DNA of 64,000 bases from Hetaerina americana (taxonomy: Eukaryota; Arthropoda; Insecta; Odonata; Calopterygidae): assembly GCA_022747635.1 (NCBI GenBank), contig JAKTNV010000002.1, forward strand, positions 2,890,001-2,954,000, written 5' to 3'. Made by a program: the position numbers and the translations under genes. Below the pieces are notes generated by a model that did no database searches, was not told where the DNA came from, and worked only from the letters and a program-made list of their open reading frames with translations. Positions 60,786-64,000 of the stretch are shown here, in pieces (within the stretch, counting starts at the first letter, position 1; the number at the start of each line of letters is the position of its first letter).

Positions 60786-61595
60786 ACTTATTGTCCTGTA
60801 GTCCTCACATGATGTAGCCTTTACCTTTTTTGGAATAGGAACTAAAACTGATCTTACAAAGTCTTACGGCCAGATTCCTTCCTCATAAATACTATGAATC
60901 AGCCCATATAGCCTCTTCCTCCCATATTTTCCTAAACATTTCAATAGTTCCGCGGGAATGTTATCCACCCCCCCGGGCTTATTTAGTTTCATCTCCCTTA
61001 ATGCCCTTTCTATCTCATCGTCGAGTATGCCTGGACCTAAGCTATCTTCCTATACATCATGCTCATTTTCTATGTCTAACTTTGTTGGTCTAAGTTCTTT
61101 ACCATACCGTTCTTTTCATGTCTTCCTTCCATCTCTCATTGATCTTTCCTGTGCCAACTATTACCTTACCCACCTTATCTCTAATTGTTAGGATAGATCT
61201 CCCTTTCTTACTTCTTGATAATGATTTAACTTTGCTGTACAGCGCACCGATTTCACCCTTCCTCTGCAGACTTTCCATATCCTTGCACTGCGTCTTCCAC
61301 TGTGCTTCTTTTGCTTTATTTGTTACCCACCTCAATTTATTGTTTAATTCTTTGTACTTCATTTTGCCTAATTCTGTATTTACATTCTTCCATTTTCGCC
61401 GCTAATCCATCTTTGTTATCACCTCATCCGTGATCCATGGTTTCCTAGTCCTTTTAGCGTCAACGGTTCCAATAGTGTCTTTTGTGGCTTTAGACAACCC
61501 TATCTTGATACTTTCCCATTTTTCTTCGATAGTACTTAGCTCTTTACCATCCTCCATGATTTCCTCTACCGCCTGTTGGTACTCCTTCTGGTGCT

Positions 61596-61680
61596 TGAGC
61601 TATCGAGGAAACGTAATTTACCCTGACATCCGTGGGTCTAATATGTCGCCATGCGCCCCGATACTTTCGCCAAGAGATGG
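61596..61680. other. Short unassigned spacer between RTE copy F and a SINE head
   Basis: Not matched to either neighbour; may belong to the SINE. Confidence 0.4.
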
Positions 61681-61684
61681 CGTC

Positions 61685-61760
61685 AGGGGGCTGGCTCAAG
61701 TGGTTAAGAGCATCCGCCCGGAAAGATCCGGTGTTCGACTCCCGGTCAAGGAAATATTTT
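61685..61760 (+). mobile_element. tRNA-derived SINE head, third family
   Basis: A box TGGCTCAAGTGG (61692-61703) and B box GTTCGACTCC (61733-61742), tRNA-like spacing, with GGTTAAGAGCATCCGCCCGG between them. The T arm has mismatches and no acceptor stem pairs, so a working tRNA is unlikely. Confidence 0.65.
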
Positions 61761-61863
61761 TACTCTTGTGATGCGTTCGATTGCGCCTTCCACACCTTTA
61801 TTGTGTTCGTCCTTTATGTGTGTGCCTATCCCTTTTCCTTATATCTGTTTCTATATGAATGAG

Positions 61864-61867
61864 TATA

Positions 61868-61952
<85 letters not shown>
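61864..61952. repeat. (AT)n array
   Basis: About 90 bp of AT repeat. Confidence 0.95.
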
Positions 61953-61953
<1 letters not shown>

Positions 61954-62099
61954 TATGTATACACACACATACATACTTTAATACATACATATGCGAGGGT
62001 GCTCTGAATAGTTTCCGACCTAACAGAGGGACAACATTTTTTCTGAAATTTTTGAGGTCGGAAACATTTCAGACCACCCATGTAAACATGTATATATAT

Positions 62100-62388
62100 G
62101 TGGGTCGCGGTAGTCCAGGGGGTAGAGTGTTGGACTGCTGACCAGAGGGTCCCGGGTTCGATTCCCAGGCAAGTCTCTGGGCAACTGCAGCTCCACCCAC
62201 GTGGAGCTGCAGTTACGTGGTTTTACGAGTACCAGATCTTCCTGGGACACCAGAACCGGCACAGGGAAATGAGCTGGCCCCCCTACCCTGATGTGTGAAT
62301 TTCACACGTCGTATAGGGCTTAGTACTGGGTGAGCTCTACCATCACCTACCAAACTGACCTTCGGGTTGATTACTGTGTTTATGGTTT
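62100..62388 (+). mobile_element. tRNA-derived SINE, near complete (copy 2)
   Basis: A box TAGTCCAGGGGG (62111-62122) and B box GGTTCGATTCC (62155-62165), then the body shared with 33548 (CTGCAGCTCCACCCA, ACCAGATCTTCCTGGGA, CTACCCTGATGTG) and a 3' part (GTGAGCTCTACCATCACCTA, TTCGGGTTGATTACTGTG) also seen at 37695-37850. It ends against an AT array. It contains a 14-bp inverted repeat (62183-62196 and 62201-62214) that copy 1 lacks. Confidence 0.88.
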
Positions 62389-62431
62389 TATATATATATA
62401 TATATATAAAATATAGATAATATATATAAAT

Positions 62432-62478
<47 letters not shown>

Positions 62479-62515
62479 TATAAATATATATATATATATA
62501 TTTATATATATATTT

Positions 62516-62548
<33 letters not shown>
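62389..62548. repeat. (AT)n array with AAAT interruptions
   Basis: AT repeat at the 3' end of the SINE. Confidence 0.95.
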
Positions 62549-62549
<1 letters not shown>

Positions 62550-63284
62550 CTTATTCATTACTCGCTCATTAGAGTTATTCACTCGGCTCATAATTTGTTA
62601 AGAAGTGATTCCATGGAATTGCAATGGCTTAAGGAAGGGAACCATAATTGACATGATGAATCATAAACTTTAAAGATCGTCATGTCATTATAATTTCCAG
62701 AATGAAAGTAACTAAATACAATGGAATAAAATTAAGTAGTAAAATTTGATGATAGTAAAATTCATATTAATTTGAAAAATAATAATTTTATCGTATGTCT
62801 ACCTTAAGATTTGCATTTTCTCGAATTTCTTTCTTTACTCTGCTACTGGATAAAGATTTTGTGCGAAGAGAAACAGGTTGAACCCCCCTCCCCCATTATT
62901 TATTAGATTGCATTTTAATATTTTTAAAAGGCAAGTTTTATCAGGATTTGAATGTAATATTAGAGTGATATGCCAAACCTTGAGAAGGTCCTATAATGGG
63001 AGTTAGAAATGCAGACAACAACCGTTAAGAAATATGGATCACCATAAATGAGACCAAGTCGGTCTCATTATGTCTTGAGCATCGTCACCCGTAATGACTC
63101 CACCAGGGAGCATAATCACTGACTACGTATAGTTGGCCTCTGACCTTTTGGATTTCTTTGGCTCAACATGAAGCATACCTAACCCTTAATGTCCTCAACA
63201 GTAATTGCTTTAACCTACTTTTACTCTTCCTGATACATAGCATATTTCTCTTTCCTTCTAAAGGATATGAATTAACAGTTACAG
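62550..63284. other. Unassigned stretch
   Basis: No gene or repeat recognised. Confidence 0.5.
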
Positions 63285-64000
63285 CTGAAATCATTGGATC
63301 AAAATATAGTGGTGTGTTAGATGAAATCCCAAGCATAATCATAAAATGCTCCATTAGATCAAGTTCCTTCATCTGTGCTTCGTCAAAGAGTCCCTCAGAT
63401 TCTGATTTTTTATCCCCATTAAAACTGCCAGAATTAATGCCTTGTTTATTTGCTTGCTTTTATAAAAATGTAGCAAATAAACAAGGCATTGATTCTTATC
63501 AACCAATATCTTTGCGCTACCAGTTAAGCAAAATTATGGAAAAAGGCTTTTACAATAGGCTTATGGGTTATCTTGAGAGAGAGAGCAATTACTCTGGCCT
63601 TTTCAAAATTGCTTCAAAAAGAATAGATTAATTTCTTCATCAATTCTCCATGGTTGACCACAGACTAACAGTACTTGATCAGAGTGAAGGACCTCTGTGG
63701 ATATTTTTCAACTTTTCTGAACCCTTTAAAAAATGTAAATCACCAAAACTTCAAATTGTTGGCATCAGTCGGAGGCATTTCACGTGACTGGTTTGAATCG
63801 TATGAATATGCACAGTGTGCGTCAACATACCTTTTTTAAAAGGGGTTTTGCTTTGTGAAAAAGGAAGTTGTGTTGCTGCCCGCTGTTCCTGACTACAAAT
63901 AGTCAGTGGAAATCATTGGAACTGGAGCCAAGTGTCTATCACCTCATGAAGTGTCTACTTTAGCAGTAATTCTTGTCCCAATACCCTCTGTAGCAAATTT
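63285..64000 (+). mobile_element. Decayed LINE reverse transcriptase, third lineage, runs off the window
   Basis: Reads YSGVLDEIPSIIIKCSIR, then IDSYQPISLRYQLSKIMEKG and FYNRLMGYLERESNYS, matching the finger blocks (DEIPS, NYRPISLL, KIxEKxxYNRL) of Jockey/CR1-like reverse transcriptases. Later, in other frames, WIFFNFSEPF and VGGISRDWFESYEYAQ keep the order of the palm region. It is unlike the RTE, Jockey and CR1 copies elsewhere in the window. Frame broken after 63631. Confidence 0.7.
63436..63490. repeat. Perfect 19-bp inverted repeat inside a LINE remnant
   Basis: Arms 63436-63454 and 63472-63490 are exact reverse complements around a 17-bp centre. Confidence 0.9.

Larger units (their letters stand above)
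59490..61595 (-). mobile_element. RTE-type LINE copy F, 3' two thirds with intact tail
   Basis: Minus-strand copy with the natural 3' end and (AAT)n tail at about 59490-59502, cut at the 5' side near 61595 in the linker (EYQQAV). The linker, all reverse-transcriptase blocks and the C-terminus are present but interrupted by a few stops and frameshifts. Best template here for the 3' half of the family. Confidence 0.93.

Noticed and set aside
61685..61760. tRNA gene
   Set aside because: T arm mismatched and no acceptor stem; SINE head is more likely.

Overview
This is animal nuclear DNA, most likely from an arthropod and probably an insect with a fairly large, repeat-rich genome. The basis is a spliced RagC/D GTPase gene with kilobase introns, a Jockey-clade LINE (a clade best known from arthropods), several near-identical RTE-type LINE copies, CR1/Jockey-type LINE tails, mariner transposase remnants, tRNA-derived SINEs and long (AT)n arrays. 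Nothing looks bacterial, and I cannot name the species.

The only host gene I can support firmly is RagC/D on the minus strand (45710-53163). Seven consecutive coding exons join in frame to 381 codons including the C-terminus and stop. The first exon with the start codon is missing and should lie upstream, above 53163. One intron carries a decayed mariner in antisense orientation. About 2 kb of 3' flank may include the 3' UTR.

Layout. 1-7,000: no clear genes; two GC/CpG-rich stretches (2,880-3,330 and 4,370-5,700), a perfect hairpin, a tRNA-like relic, a LINE tail, and a pair of 47-bp direct repeats. 7,030-14,790: a LINE cluster, with a chimeric RTE copy, then a Jockey copy cut off inside its reverse transcriptase by an opposite-facing, 3'-truncated RTE copy, all bordered by AT arrays. 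15,670-16,290: mariner remnant. 17,160-23,960: a run of CR1-like LINE tails around another RTE copy. 24,000-30,000: mostly unassigned, with a GC-rich stretch at 26,500-27,980 and another LINE tail. 28,200-34,700: hammerhead-like sequence motifs, head-to-head palindromes, a second mariner, a SINE head and AT arrays. 34,790-38,390: RTE 5' half, RTE fragment, SINE parts. 38,400-45,700: gene-poor. 45,700-53,200: RagC. 53,200-59,480: no clear gene. 59,490-61,595: RTE 3' half. 61,690-62,550: two SINE heads and AT arrays. 63,285-64,000: a third type of LINE reverse-transcriptase remnant running off the window.

Most of the sequence organisation comes from retrotransposition followed by rearrangement. 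The most unusual part is a composite of three palindromes inside an AT array (33,881-34,695) together with a smaller independent palindrome (30,075-30,240). In both, the halves read outward from the centre starting with a hammerhead-ribozyme-like core (CTGANGA or a decayed form, a short stem, then GAAA). Similar single motifs occur at 6,078 and 28,214. Penelope-like elements and retrozymes are known to carry hammerhead ribozymes, so this may be a small non-autonomous element family, but a possible extra base next to stem II makes ribozyme activity uncertain.
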